Positions 32,289 through 41,745 of a DNA stretch of 64,000 bases are shown one piece after another. A model generated the notes under the pieces. It saw only the letters and a list, made by a program, of their open reading frames with translations. It did no database searches and was not told where the DNA came from. This stretch comes from an uncultured Clostridia bacterium (GTDB taxonomy: Bacteria; Bacillota; Clostridia; Christensenellales; DTU072): positions 35,955 through 99,954 of the forward strand of contig CAKQTC010000009.1 of the NCBI GenBank assembly GCA_934274515.1, given 5' to 3'. The stretch's first letter is position 1. Each line of letters starts with the position of its first letter. The position numbers were made by a program, and so were the translations under genes.

Positions 32289-33719
32289 TTACAACAAGGT
32301 AATTATTAATTGCGACGCGAGTACAACGAGTACGAGCGCAATCGGATACGTAGACGCGTACGCTCCCGCTACGTCGTCCGTGCCTGCGGTCGATATAAGC
32401 GTGCCGAGCGCGGGAGTGCTGGTCATACCGCCCGTTATCGAACCGAGCGTGTTAAGCAGGCTCATTTTAAGCACTTTGCGAGCAAAGATATAACCGACTA
32501 CCATAGGAAGCGTTGTCATAAGCGCGCCTGCAAGGAACCCGTACAGAATTATTATTCCGCCGTGTAAACGTATTTGGTCAACGAGCGCGACTCCGCCGGA
32601 AACGCCTGCGCCGATAAGGAACAGCACTAATCCGAATTCCCTAAATACTTTCGTTGTCCTTTCGGGTACTTCCATATCTAGTTTACCGATACGTCCGAAG
32701 TGTCCGAATACAAGGCAGGATATAAGTGCGCCGCCCGTCGTTCCCAAAGAAAACGTAGGACCGTTGTACCCTTTGCTCGTAAGCGGAATGGTTATCGAAC
32801 CTAGAATAAGTCCGATGACGACCGCAAGTCCGAACGGCATAAGTCCGAACGCGTCTACTTGGAAAAGTCCTTCTTTCTTGACGCGAACGGTCTTTTCGTC
32901 TATTTTAAGCAACGCTCTTTCCTTATCCATATCCGCTTTGGTTATTTTAGGTATAAGTTGCACGAAAAGCACGACGCCGACTACGCCGAACGGATACGCA
33001 ACCGCATACCCGAGCGTAACGAGATCGGTAAGTCCGCCGCCTTCCGCCGCTTCGAGTGCCGCGGAATAACCGGGAGTGGTGGTAAGCGAACCGCTTAGCA
33101 CGCCCGCGGAAAATTCGGGTTTAATCCCCGGAATAAGCGCGAAAAGCGTGGCAATAATCGAGCCCGATACGATAATCATAACGCCGAGTACGACGTACGA
33201 TTTCGCGTTGCGTTTCAAATCCTTAAAGAAGTTCGGTCCGGCGATACAACCTACCGACGAAACGAACAGTACGAGTCCGATGTTCTGCACGATACCTTTA
33301 TAGTATCCGCAAAGTTTGGACGCCGTGTTTTCCATATAAAACATTTTCAAGATAGGTATTTCTTTAAGTCCGTCGAGAGTGCTTAGGTACCCGAAAAGAA
33401 TGGCTATAAGAAATACGCCTGCCGTGCCGAGCGATATGCCCTTAATCGTGACTCTGCCGAGTAAACAGCCTACCATCGTGATTAAAAACATTCCGAACAG
33501 TAACGCGACCGTTTGCGGAACGTGAATAACGTCCGCCACGCCTGCGTCGCTTTTCTTCGGCGCGAGTATGCACCAAACGGCAATTCCGATAACCGCCAAA
33601 ACCGCCGCCGCTATCCATATCCATTTGATGATTTGTTTGTTGTCTTTACCGCTTTTTTTGGGCGAACCCGTTCGTTCGGGTTCTGCCGCGGTTTCTTTTT
33701 CAATTTGTTCCGTTTCCAT
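32289..33719 (-). CDS. AspT/YidE-family membrane carrier, possible dicarboxylate (succinate) exporter
   Basis: The 476-residue protein has a charged N-terminus, then about ten to eleven membrane helices as two repeated halves. Each half has the AspT-type glycine-rich motif: SGSLTTTPGYSAALEAA and GSITGGMTSTPALGTLISTAG. Between them lies a hydrophilic loop of about 40 residues; the RCK_C (TrkA_C) domains common in this loop in AspT and YidE are missing. Family members exchange aspartate for alanine, and Corynebacterium SucE1 exports succinate. Standing directly after frdA in the same gene string, export of succinate or exchange for fumarate or aspartate is a reasonable inference. Confidence 0.8.
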   Translation of the reverse strand: METEQIEKETAAEPERTGSPKKSGKDNKQIIKWIWIAAAVLAVIGIAVWCILAPKKSDAGVADVIHVPQTVALLFGMFLITMVGCLLGRVTIKGISLGTAGVFLIAILFGYLSTLDGLKEIPILKMFYMENTASKLCGYYKGIVQNIGLVLFVSSVGCIAGPNFFKDLKRNAKSYVVLGVMIIVSGSIIATLFALIPGIKPEFSAGVLSGSLTTTPGYSAALEAAEGGGLTDLVTLGYAVAYPFGVVGVVLFVQLIPKITKADMDKERALLKIDEKTVRVKKEGLFQVDAFGLMPFGLAVVIGLILGSITIPLTSKGYNGPTFSLGTTGGALISCLVFGHFGRIGKLDMEVPERTTKVFREFGLVLFLIGAGVSGGVALVDQIRLHGGIIILYGFLAGALMTTLPMVVGYIFARKVLKMSLLNTLGSITGGMTSTPALGTLISTAGTDDVAGAYASTYPIALVLVVLASQLIITLL

Positions 33720-33776
33720 TTTTTATTCCTTTTTCTTCGTTATGCCGAGGCGCAACGCGTTTTGTTAAGTTGTTTC

Positions 33777-35381
33777 TTACATATCCTTACGCGTATAGTC
33801 GGGTAGGATTTGCGGCGAAAGTTTACCGCTCGTTATGCCCGCTTCCTTGCGTTCTTTTTCAAACGCTTTTACGTGCGACAACGTAAGTTTGCCTACGTTT
33901 ACTTCTTTCGCTCTTTCCGCCGCGAAGTGACCTGCGTTTCTACCGAACACGATGATGTCTAGCAGGCTGTTGCCCATAAGTCTGTTTCTGCCGTGAATTC
34001 CTCCGACCGCTTCGCCTGCCACAAACAAGTTCTTTACGCCCGTTTCCCCGTTCGACGCAATGTCGATACCGCCGTTTTGATAGTGTAACGTCGGGTAAAC
34101 AAGGATAGGTTCTTTTCTGATGTCGATGCCGTATTTGCCGAACATTCTGTACATCGCGGGTATCCTCTTTTCGATAGTTCCCTCTCCGCCGATAAGTTCA
34201 ATCATCGGCGTATCGAGCCATACGCCTTCTCCGTCCGTCGTCTTGATACTGTTATGTCTTTGACGACATTCTCTGATTATCGAAGAAGCGGTTACGTCAC
34301 GCGTTTCCAACGAGTAAACGAACGCTTCGCCGTTTTTGTTGACGAGTTGCGCGCCTAACGAACGCACTTTTTCGGTAACGAGCGCGCCGAAAATCTGAGT
34401 GGGTTCGGCTACGCCTGTCGGGTGGTATTGCAACGTGTCGGCGTAAAGAAGTTTTGCTCCTGCTCTGTAAGCAAGCACAAGTCCGTCCGCCGTCGCGCCG
34501 TAATGGTTGGACGTCGGAAATCCTTGATAATGCAATCTTCCGGCACCGCCCGTCGCGATGATGACTGTTTTCGCTTTAGCAACGAGTATCTCTTTGGTTT
34601 CCATATTAACGAGAACCGCGCCCGCCGCGTTCCCTTTATCGTCTTTGATAATCTCGATCGCCGCGGTAAAGTCCACTACGGGGATTTCTCTGTTTAACAC
34701 TTCGTCCCTAAGCGTACGCATAATTTCCGCGCCGGAATAGTCTTTGCACGCGTGCATTCTCTTCCTGCTCGTGCCACCGCCGTGTGTGGTAATCATATTT
34801 CCGTCTTTGTCTTTATCGAACATAACGCCGAGATCGGATAACCATTTGATAGCGTCCGGTGCCTCGTAAACGAGTTTTTCGAGAAGTTCGGGTTTCGCCG
34901 CAAAGTGTCCGCCGCCGAACGCGTCGAGATAGTGGATAGCCGGGCTGTCGTTTTCTTTGTCCGCAGCCTGAATTCCGCCTTCCGCCATCATCGTGTTGGC
35001 GTCGCCGATACGAAGTTTGGTCACCATCATAACGTTTGCGCCGTTTTTATGCGCGGTGATTGCCGCGGACGCGCCTGCGCCGCCGCCGCCGATAACGAGT
35101 ACGTCTACGTCGTAGTCGGGTTTGCTAAGGTCGATTTTCATACCTAACACTCTCGATTTCCCTTGCAGGAGCGCGGCTAGTTCGTGAAGCACTTTGTCGC
35201 CTTTGTTCGGTCCTATTTGAAGGTTTTCATACGCGCTGTCGATATAGTCGGGGTGGTTCTCTTTCAAAACCGCGTCTTTTTCATCGGCGGACATTCTCGG
35301 AAAGAGATTTTCAAACCTCTCCTTTCTGGTCTCTTCGACTTTTTTCATCGAAACAAGTTGTTCTTCGGTGTAATTATACAT
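33777..35381 (-). CDS. frdA: Fumarate reductase / succinate dehydrogenase flavoprotein subunit
   Basis: This subunit reduces fumarate to succinate on FAD. The 534-residue protein has an N-terminal extension of about 90 residues, then the FAD-binding VLVIGGGGAGASAA (95-107), the AEGGIQAA and HGGGTSRKRMHACKDYSG segments, QYHPTGV, and the active-site region YPTLHYQNGGID with GEAVGGIHGRNRLMGNSLLDIIVFGR. AGGAG precedes the ATG. There is no secretion signal and no anchor subunit gene nearby, so the enzyme is probably cytosolic. Next to frdB and the flx-hdr genes, its electrons most likely come from that module. Confidence 0.92.
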   Translation of the reverse strand: MYNYTEEQLVSMKKVEETRKERFENLFPRMSADEKDAVLKENHPDYIDSAYENLQIGPNKGDKVLHELAALLQGKSRVLGMKIDLSKPDYDVDVLVIGGGGAGASAAITAHKNGANVMMVTKLRIGDANTMMAEGGIQAADKENDSPAIHYLDAFGGGHFAAKPELLEKLVYEAPDAIKWLSDLGVMFDKDKDGNMITTHGGGTSRKRMHACKDYSGAEIMRTLRDEVLNREIPVVDFTAAIEIIKDDKGNAAGAVLVNMETKEILVAKAKTVIIATGGAGRLHYQGFPTSNHYGATADGLVLAYRAGAKLLYADTLQYHPTGVAEPTQIFGALVTEKVRSLGAQLVNKNGEAFVYSLETRDVTASSIIRECRQRHNSIKTTDGEGVWLDTPMIELIGGEGTIEKRIPAMYRMFGKYGIDIRKEPILVYPTLHYQNGGIDIASNGETGVKNLFVAGEAVGGIHGRNRLMGNSLLDIIVFGRNAGHFAAERAKEVNVGKLTLSHVKAFEKERKEAGITSGKLSPQILPDYTRKDM

Positions 35382-35392
35382 TTCGCGCTCTC

Positions 35393-36067
35393 CTATTTTT
35401 CAATCTGTCTGTGGTTGTAGAGTTCTTTCATCTCTTCGATAGGTTTGTTCATAATGTCTTCCATAAGTTGTTTGAACAACCCGTTATTGATGTCGTTCAC
35501 TCTCTTTTCGAGGTGTTTACATTCGGGCGCGACGTACTTGCCGTAAAGCCTTCTCGCAAGTTCCGCAACCTGCGGATGAGAGATGCCTGCGGGACAACGC
35601 GACGAACATACTCCGCACATTACGCAGTCGAAACTTTCTTCCGCGCACTTCTCGTATTCTCCGCGTTGCGCGTAGGCTATGTACTGCATTACGTTAAGTC
35701 CCTGCGTGCAAGATTTCGTGCAGGCGTTGCAACCGATACAACTGTAAATCTCGGGATAAAGTTGCATCATTATCTGCTCGGTCGGTTTAATCTTGTTAAT
35801 ATCGTAAACCTGTTTTACGAGGGGAAAGAACGGGAGCGTCGCGACGTACATACCTTCTTCGACCTGTTGTTGACAAGCAAGACAGGTTTTCAGTTCCTGC
35901 TCTCCCTTTATACGATATATTGTCGCGCACGCGCCGCAGAAACCGTTTCTGCAACCGCATCCGCGAACGAGTTGGTATCCGGCGTACTCCATAGCCTTCA
36001 TTATCGTAAGACTTTCGGGTACGAGATATTTCTTACCGAAAAAATAAACGTTAACTTTGTTTTCCAT
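35393..36067 (-). CDS. frdB: Fumarate reductase iron-sulfur subunit
   Basis: The 224-residue protein has an N-terminal [2Fe-2S] domain with Cys37, 39, 44, 47 and Cys62, and a C-terminal dicluster domain with CIGCNACTKSC (110-120) and CVMCGVCSSRC (148-158). This is the SdhB/FrdB layout with two four-cysteine cluster motifs. In thiol:fumarate reductase (TfrB) of methanogens a comparable protein is fused to an HdrB-like CCG domain; here the HdrB is a separate gene of the same string. It would wire electrons from the Hdr part to frdA. Confidence 0.88.
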   Translation of the reverse strand: MENKVNVYFFGKKYLVPESLTIMKAMEYAGYQLVRGCGCRNGFCGACATIYRIKGEQELKTCLACQQQVEEGMYVATLPFFPLVKQVYDINKIKPTEQIMMQLYPEIYSCIGCNACTKSCTQGLNVMQYIAYAQRGEYEKCAEESFDCVMCGVCSSRCPAGISHPQVAELARRLYGKYVAPECKHLEKRVNDINNGLFKQLMEDIMNKPIEEMKELYNHRQIEK

Positions 36068-36081
36068 TTCTGTCTCCTAAA

Positions 36082-36909
36082 TCAATATTCGTCGGGTAGT
36101 TCGTCAAGTTCGTCCATTCTGAAAACGGGTCCGTCTTTGCAGACAAACTTGTCGCCTACGTTGCATCTTCCGCATTTACCTATGCCGCATTTCATTCTCA
36201 ATTCCAGCGTGGTATACACTTTTTCTTTTCTGAACCCGAGTTCGAGAAGTCCGGCAAGCGTAAACTTAATCATTATCGGCGGACCGCAAAGCACTGCCGT
36301 CATATTCGGGTTAAGTCCGAGTTCTTTTACGTAATTCGGTACGAACCCGACGTGTCCGTCCCAGCCTTCCTGCGGTCTGTCTATCGTGAGATATACGTCG
36401 AAATCCTTTTCGTTTGCCCATTCGTTCGTTATCTCTTCGATGTCGACAAGGTCGTCCTTGCTTCTCGCTCCGTATACTATCGTCACCTTGCCATAGTTGT
36501 CGCGATAATGACGAACGTAGTTAATTACGCTTCTTAACGGAGCAAGCCCGATACCGCCGGCGATAAACAGCAGGTCCTTTCCTCTAAAATCGCCTTCGAC
36601 GGGAAAGTTCTTTCCGTACGGTCCGCGTACCGTAATCTGTTGTCCTTCTTCTATCGAGTGGATAACGTCGGTCACGCAACCGCATTTCTTGATGGAAAAT
36701 TCCATATATTCCGTGTTCGTCGGAGAACTCGTTATCGAAAACATACATTCCCCTACGCCCGGTACCGACACCATCGCGCATTGTCCCGGAAGATGCTCGA
36801 ACGGCTTCTTGCCGTCAAGTCCGACTACTCTGAACGTCTTGACGTCGGGAGTGTCTTTTCTTATATTCGTTACTTCGCACACGACGGGAATAAGATTTTC
36901 TTTTATCAT
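36082..36909 (-). CDS. flxA: FlxA-like NAD(P)H:flavin oxidoreductase subunit
   Basis: The 275-residue protein is a ferredoxin-NADP reductase-type module of the AsrB/PyrK kind. It has an FAD-binding beta-barrel (CMFSITSSP near 55-63), the NAD-binding start GGIGLAPLRSV (118-128), CGPP, and a C-terminal [2Fe-2S] site with Cys241, 246, 249 and 257. In the known FlxABCD-HdrABC complex of Desulfovibrio, FlxA oxidises NADH. The ATG at 36909 overlaps the flxB stop as ATGA and follows a GGGGG tract; a longer reading from 36966 would run inside flxB. Confidence 0.85.
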   Translation of the reverse strand: MIKENLIPVVCEVTNIRKDTPDVKTFRVVGLDGKKPFEHLPGQCAMVSVPGVGECMFSITSSPTNTEYMEFSIKKCGCVTDVIHSIEEGQQITVRGPYGKNFPVEGDFRGKDLLFIAGGIGLAPLRSVINYVRHYRDNYGKVTIVYGARSKDDLVDIEEITNEWANEKDFDVYLTIDRPQEGWDGHVGFVPNYVKELGLNPNMTAVLCGPPIMIKFTLAGLLELGFRKEKVYTTLELRMKCGIGKCGRCNVGDKFVCKDGPVFRMDELDELPDEY

Positions 36910-37925
36910 TTGTCTTGTCCCCCTAATTTTTTGATAACCTTGACTATGTTGAGATGTTGCGGACACTTATTCACACACCTGCCGCAACCTACGCACGAAT
37001 ACATCCCGTACTGCGACGGATAGTAAACGAGTTTATGCATAAATCTTTGACGGAACCGCTGCATTTGCGTCTTTCTCGAATTGCCGCCCGCCATAAGCGT
37101 GAAATCCGAGTACATACACGAATCCCAGCAACGAAAACGGATTATATCCTTATTCGTTTTGAAATCGCGAATGTCAAAACACTGACAAGTCGGGCATACA
37201 AACGTACAAGTTCCGCAACCCAAACACGCTTCGGACAATTCATTCCACTTGTCCGATTCGAACAGTTCGTTCAAATTTTCGGGTTTGAACGCGTCTAAGT
37301 TAAGTCGCGCGAACGGAAGTTTTTCCGTTATTTCTTCGGATGTTTTTTTGATTGCTTCGACTTCGTTTTCTCCGCCGTCGGTCGCGTCACCGCACAAAGC
37401 GAGCACGTTTTCGCCTTTTTCGGTGTTGGCTCTCACATACGCGTATTCTTCGTCAAGCCATACCGTTGCGTCCCCTTCGGGATTGCTCGCGTCGATACCG
37501 AACGCGCGGCAAAAACAACTTTCTTCGGGTTTGCCGCACGCAAGCGTAAATATAATCGCCGCGTCTCTTCTTGCCTTGTAGTAAGTGTCCACGGGGTCTT
37601 GCAAAAACACGTTGTCGAGTACGGAAAACGCCTTATAGTCGCATGCTCTCACACCGAACAAAACGAACGGCGTCTGTGCTTCTCTTATATCGATTATTTC
37701 GATTTTCTTCCCTTCCACCCTAAACTTCATCATATCTTCGGTCTGCGGGAAGAAGTAATTTTTCGGAGATTTAACGGTTTTCAACGTATCGAGCATAACT
37801 TCGCTCGTTTCGTCGTACTTGCCGTAGTTGACTTCTCCGTGTTTTTTAACGGGCAGATACAGGGGCATTTTATCCGAAACCGCCGCAAAAAACGCGTTCA
37901 AATTTCCTCTTTTGATTTTTTTCAT
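36906..37925 (-). CDS. flxB: FlxB-like 4Fe-4S dicluster subunit
   Basis: The 339-residue protein resembles the AsrA-type electron-transfer subunits. It has an N-terminal domain with PFVLFGVRACDYKAFSVLDNVF, a CFCRAFG segment, and two C-terminal [4Fe-4S] motifs, CLGCGTCTFVCPTCQC and CVGCGRCVNKCP. In Flx complexes such subunits carry electrons between FlxA and the MvhD/HdrA side. Its start overlaps the flxC stop as TAATG, and its stop overlaps flxA as ATGA, which indicates tight coupling. B versus C naming follows gene order and is not secure. Confidence 0.8.
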   Translation of the reverse strand: MKKIKRGNLNAFFAAVSDKMPLYLPVKKHGEVNYGKYDETSEVMLDTLKTVKSPKNYFFPQTEDMMKFRVEGKKIEIIDIREAQTPFVLFGVRACDYKAFSVLDNVFLQDPVDTYYKARRDAAIIFTLACGKPEESCFCRAFGIDASNPEGDATVWLDEEYAYVRANTEKGENVLALCGDATDGGENEVEAIKKTSEEITEKLPFARLNLDAFKPENLNELFESDKWNELSEACLGCGTCTFVCPTCQCFDIRDFKTNKDIIRFRCWDSCMYSDFTLMAGGNSRKTQMQRFRQRFMHKLVYYPSQYGMYSCVGCGRCVNKCPQHLNIVKVIKKLGGQDK

Positions 37926-38908
37926 TATTTGCCCTCCGTTTCCGCAATCGCATTGATAGGCTCTACGTCGTTTTCCGTAAAAGACGTAAGCGGCGTTTTT
38001 CCTTCCGCGATTTCGCCTGCTTGATATTCTCCGTAAAGCACGTTGATGTCTTTTATAAACTTTCTGTTAAGAAGTTGCAACGGTATTCCTTGCGGACACA
38101 CTCTCGAACATTCGCCGCAGTCGGTACATCTGCCCGACACGTGGAACGCTCTTATTATATGGAACAGTTGTTCTTCAAAACTGTCCGCGTTCGCTTTTCC
38201 GTCAACCCCGGATTTCGGGTTGTCGAACACGCATTTAATGCACGAACAGGCAGGACATACGTTGCGGCAGGCGTTGCATCTTATGCACTTTGAAAGTTGA
38301 CCCTGCCAAAACTTAAACCGTTCGTCCGCCGTCATATTTTCCAGTTCTCTCACCTTGGAAAATCTGTCGAATTCGCCCGTTTTCATCTCGTTGAAAATTA
38401 TGCTTTCGTCGCAAACGGCGTGTTTTTTGCTCTTGCAAGTAAGGCATTTTTCCAACAAAACTTCGCCTTTTAGTATTCTTTTTTCGCCGTATAACGTGTC
38501 GAATACCGCCTCGTCGTTTTCATAACGCTCTTCTTTTATCCCCGTAATACCGTTTTCTTCGAGTTTGCGCGGAGATATTTTCCCTTGACACTCGATGGCG
38601 ACGACCAACACGTTCTCTCTTACGATTCTGTGTTCTTTGACGAGTTGGTTAAAACTGTAACTGTCGCAGGGTTTAAGGAATATGGCGGTTTTGCCTTCTT
38701 TCTTCGATATTTCTATAAGATACTTGGATAAGTTCGCTCCGCAAAAATCGTTGTAGACGAACTCGTTAAGCGATTCTACCGTTTCAAACGTCGCAGGCGA
38801 CGGGTCGTATGCGAATTCGCCTTTTTTCCAGCCGACTATCCTTTTTATTTCTCCGCTTTCAAGAAGGGCGGCGGCTCTTTTCACCATAGCCGATTGAAGT
38901 TCGTTCAT
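37925..38908 (-). CDS. flxC: FlxC-like electron-transfer subunit, FrhB/FdhB-related
   Basis: The 327-residue protein combines an N-terminal FrhB/FdhB-like part (FLKPCDSYSFNQLVKE, VVAIECQGKIS, CLTCKSKKHAVCDE) with a dicluster ferredoxin domain (CIRCNACRNVCPACSC and CTDCGECSRVCP). FrhB-type subunits bind a flavin. Together with flxB it would form the intramolecular wire from NADH to HdrA. It lies 4 bases after the flxD stop. Confidence 0.8.
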   Translation of the reverse strand: MNELQSAMVKRAAALLESGEIKRIVGWKKGEFAYDPSPATFETVESLNEFVYNDFCGANLSKYLIEISKKEGKTAIFLKPCDSYSFNQLVKEHRIVRENVLVVAIECQGKISPRKLEENGITGIKEERYENDEAVFDTLYGEKRILKGEVLLEKCLTCKSKKHAVCDESIIFNEMKTGEFDRFSKVRELENMTADERFKFWQGQLSKCIRCNACRNVCPACSCIKCVFDNPKSGVDGKANADSFEEQLFHIIRAFHVSGRCTDCGECSRVCPQGIPLQLLNRKFIKDINVLYGEYQAGEIAEGKTPLTSFTENDVEPINAIAETEGK

Positions 38909-38912
38909 CTTC

Positions 38913-39362
38913 CTAGTCCTCCTTTACTCTCAAATCCTGTAATCTCTTGTTTTCGCCGAGCGCGGTAACCTGCTTGACAAAATCGTTCATCACCGCGGAA
39001 AACTTTGCGCCTTCCGCCGCCGATACCCATTCCACTCTCGTTCTTTCTTTTTCGATACCCATAAAATCGAGAAAGTTAAACAACAGCGACATTCTTCTTC
39101 TCGTATAATAATTGCCCGTAACGTAGTGACAGTCGCCGGGATGACAACCGCAAAGTATCACGCCGTCCGCTCCGCGTTGGAACGCTTTAAGCACGAACGT
39201 CGGGTTTACTCTGCACGAACACGGTACTCTGACTATTTTTACGTTGGCGGGATACGACAATCTGCTCGAACCCGCTAAGTCTGCGCCTGCATACGAACAC
39301 CAGTTGCAGCAAAAAGCGACTATGTTCGGCACAAATTCTTTCTTTTCGTTTATCTCTTGCAT
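38913..39362 (-). CDS. flxD: MvhD/FlxD-like [2Fe-2S] linker subunit
   Basis: The 149-residue protein matches the MvhD (F420-nonreducing hydrogenase iron-sulfur subunit) family. It has FCCNWCSYAGADLAG at about 17-31, VPCSCRVNPTFVLKAFQRGADGV and GCHPGDCHYVTGNYYTRRR. MvhD joins an electron-input module to HdrA. It overlaps hdrA by 13 bases, as is common for this pair. Confidence 0.9.
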   Translation of the reverse strand: MQEINEKKEFVPNIVAFCCNWCSYAGADLAGSSRLSYPANVKIVRVPCSCRVNPTFVLKAFQRGADGVILCGCHPGDCHYVTGNYYTRRRMSLLFNFLDFMGIEKERTRVEWVSAAEGAKFSAVMNDFVKQVTALGENKRLQDLRVKED

Positions 39363-41341
39363 ATCGCTTCAACCTCCGACATAATCTGATTGCTGCTGAA
39401 CCCGGACAAATCCATCGCTCCCGACGGACACGTTACCGTACACGCTCCGCAACCTTGGCAAACAGCGGGATTGACGGACGCCACTCTTCTCGTTTCCGTT
39501 TTTCCGCCGCCGAGCCTGAATTCTTTATCTATATAAGTAATCGCGCCGTACGCGCAAACGTTAGCGCACTGTGAGCAGCCGTTACACATATTTTCGTCGG
39601 GGTGCGCGACGCACGGGTTGGTTTTTAGGTGGTCCTTTGCAAGAAGTCCTATTACCTTAGCCGCGCACGCGGACGCCTGAGAAACGGTTTCCGGTATATC
39701 TTTCGGTCCCTGGCATACGCCCGCAAGGAACACGCCCGCCGTCGGACTTTCCACAGGACGAAGTTTCGGGTGTGATTCGTTAAGGAAATTGTTGGTGTCT
39801 ATGCTTGCGGTAAGAAGGGTAGCGATTTTACGAACGGACGGTTCGGGTTCGATTGCCGTTGCCAAAACGACGAGGTCGCTCGGTATGACGATTTGTTCGT
39901 TGTTAAGTAAATCCGAGCCTTGCACCATGAGTTTTCCGTTCTCGTTATAAACTTTGCCGACCATACCCTTTATGTAATCGACGTCGTACTGTTCGACCGC
40001 GCGACGATAGAACTCGTCGTAGTTTTTACCGGGCGTCCTCACGTCGATATAGAAAACGTGAACTTCGGTGTCGGGATATTTTTCGCGGATAAGCATAGCG
40101 TGTTTTGCCGTGTACATACAGCATATTTTGGAGCAGTACGGTTTACCGCAACCCGATACGTCACGCGAGCCTACGCACTGAATAAACGTAATTACCTTCG
40201 GATGAGTAAGGTCGGACGGACGAAGAAGAACGCCGTTCGTCGGACCTGCCGCGTTCATTAATCTTTCGAGTTCGAGCGAAGTAACGACGTCTTTGTTATC
40301 GCTGTAACCGTATTCGTTAAACGCGTCTAAATTTATCGGGCGGAATCCGGTAGCGACTACTATCGCGCCGTACTCTCTTTCGATAAACTCGTCTTTCATT
40401 TCGTAGTTTATCGCGCCCGCGCCGCAGAACTTGGAACAGATACCGCATTTGCCCGTTTTGAGTTTAATACACTGTTCGGGGTCTATAACTGCCACGTTCG
40501 GGATAGCCTGAGCGAAAGGAATGTAAATCGCCGTGCGATTGTTAAGGTTCATATTGAACTCGTTACGTCCTTTCTTGGACGGGCATTTTTCCATACAGAC
40601 TTTGCAGCCCGTACATTTGGTTTCGTCAACGAACCGCGCTTTCTTTCTGATTTTTACCGTAAAGTTTCCGACAAACCCTTTGACTTCTTCCACTTCGGAA
40701 TACGACAAAATGTCGATTTTTTCGTTCTGCGCGCAATCGACCATTTTCGGCGTAAGTATACAAGCCGAGCAGTCGAGCGTCGGGAAAGTTTTGTCGAGTT
40801 GCGCCATTCTTCCGCCGATAGTCGCGTTCTTCTCCACGATGTCTACCGGGTATCCCGCTTCCGCGATGTCAAGCGCGGCTTGAATTCCCGCTATTCCGCC
40901 TCCGATGACGAGCGCGCGTTTTTTAACGGGACTTTCGCCTGCGGTAAGCGGAGCGTTAAGTCTGACTTTCGCTATCGCAGTACGCACAAGAATAAGCGCT
41001 TTTTCCGTCGCTTCTTCTTTGTCTTTATGTATCCAAGAACACTGTTCGCGAAGGTTAGCCACTTCCACCATAAACGGGTTAAGTCCTGCGCTTTCCGCGG
41101 TTTTTCTGAACGTCGCTTCGTGCATTCTAGGCGAGCATGAACCGATTACCACGCCCGTAAGGTTGTGTTCTTTAATGGCGTTTTTTATAAGTTGCTGACC
41201 GTTTTCCGAACACATATATTGATAGTCGGCGGAATAAACGACGCCCGGCTCGGCTTTAATTGCCTGCGCCACGCGCTCGACGTCCACCGTTGCGGCGATA
41301 TTGCTGCCGCACCAACAAATAAATACTCCTATTCTCTGCAT
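39350..41341 (-). CDS. hdrA: Heterodisulfide reductase subunit A-like flavin-bifurcating protein
   Basis: HdrA carries the FAD at which electron pairs are split between a low-potential and a high-potential acceptor. The 663-residue protein has the N-terminal CWCGSNI domain, the FAD-binding GGGIAGIQAALDIA (147-160), the cysteine cluster DCSACILTPKMVDC, ferredoxin motifs CTGCKVCMEKCP near 243 and two more near the C-terminus (CNGCSQCANVC and CQGCGACTVTCP), plus VGSRD...YCSKICCMYTAKHA. Domain content and length are normal. It connects flxD with hdrC and hdrB. Confidence 0.94.
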   Translation of the reverse strand: MQRIGVFICWCGSNIAATVDVERVAQAIKAEPGVVYSADYQYMCSENGQQLIKNAIKEHNLTGVVIGSCSPRMHEATFRKTAESAGLNPFMVEVANLREQCSWIHKDKEEATEKALILVRTAIAKVRLNAPLTAGESPVKKRALVIGGGIAGIQAALDIAEAGYPVDIVEKNATIGGRMAQLDKTFPTLDCSACILTPKMVDCAQNEKIDILSYSEVEEVKGFVGNFTVKIRKKARFVDETKCTGCKVCMEKCPSKKGRNEFNMNLNNRTAIYIPFAQAIPNVAVIDPEQCIKLKTGKCGICSKFCGAGAINYEMKDEFIEREYGAIVVATGFRPINLDAFNEYGYSDNKDVVTSLELERLMNAAGPTNGVLLRPSDLTHPKVITFIQCVGSRDVSGCGKPYCSKICCMYTAKHAMLIREKYPDTEVHVFYIDVRTPGKNYDEFYRRAVEQYDVDYIKGMVGKVYNENGKLMVQGSDLLNNEQIVIPSDLVVLATAIEPEPSVRKIATLLTASIDTNNFLNESHPKLRPVESPTAGVFLAGVCQGPKDIPETVSQASACAAKVIGLLAKDHLKTNPCVAHPDENMCNGCSQCANVCAYGAITYIDKEFRLGGGKTETRRVASVNPAVCQGCGACTVTCPSGAMDLSGFSSNQIMSEVEAICKR

Positions 41342-41358
41342 TTTTATTCTCTCTTTAT

Positions 41359-41745
41359 CTATTTGTTATATTTTCTGTACGCGCTTACGAGCAGTTGCTG
41401 CGGTATAAGTTCGTCCACGATAGGCGGAATATCTTCGGCTTTAATACCGTTGTTGTTTTGCATTCTCGCTACCGTCGTTCTTACCGCCTCGATTACGCCT
41501 TGCGGAGCGACGCCGCGCGGACAACGCTCCACGCACGCCATGCACGACAGACAGAACAGGCTCGCTTTGCTTTCCAAAAGTTCTTTTATCTTTCCGCTCG
41601 CAAGATAGTTTACGAATTGATGCGGTTTAATGTCCATTTCGTGAAAAGCGGGACATCTGCCGGAGCATTTACCGCATTTCATACATTTTTTTACGTCCGT
41701 ACCGCTCATACGTACGAGATTTTCTTTATATTCGGTCGTAGTCAT
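41359..41745 (-). CDS. hdrC: Heterodisulfide reductase subunit C-like ferredoxin
   Basis: HdrC relays electrons from HdrA to HdrB. The 128-residue protein has two [4Fe-4S] motifs, CMKCGKCSGRCP and CLSCMACVERCP, and the family ending. I chose the ATG at 41745, which overlaps the hdrB stop as TAATG; the longer frame to 41847 lies inside hdrB. Gene order hdrB-hdrC-hdrA is on one transcript. Confidence 0.9.
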   Translation of the reverse strand: MTTTEYKENLVRMSGTDVKKCMKCGKCSGRCPAFHEMDIKPHQFVNYLASGKIKELLESKASLFCLSCMACVERCPRGVAPQGVIEAVRTTVARMQNNNGIKAEDIPPIVDELIPQQLLVSAYRKYNK

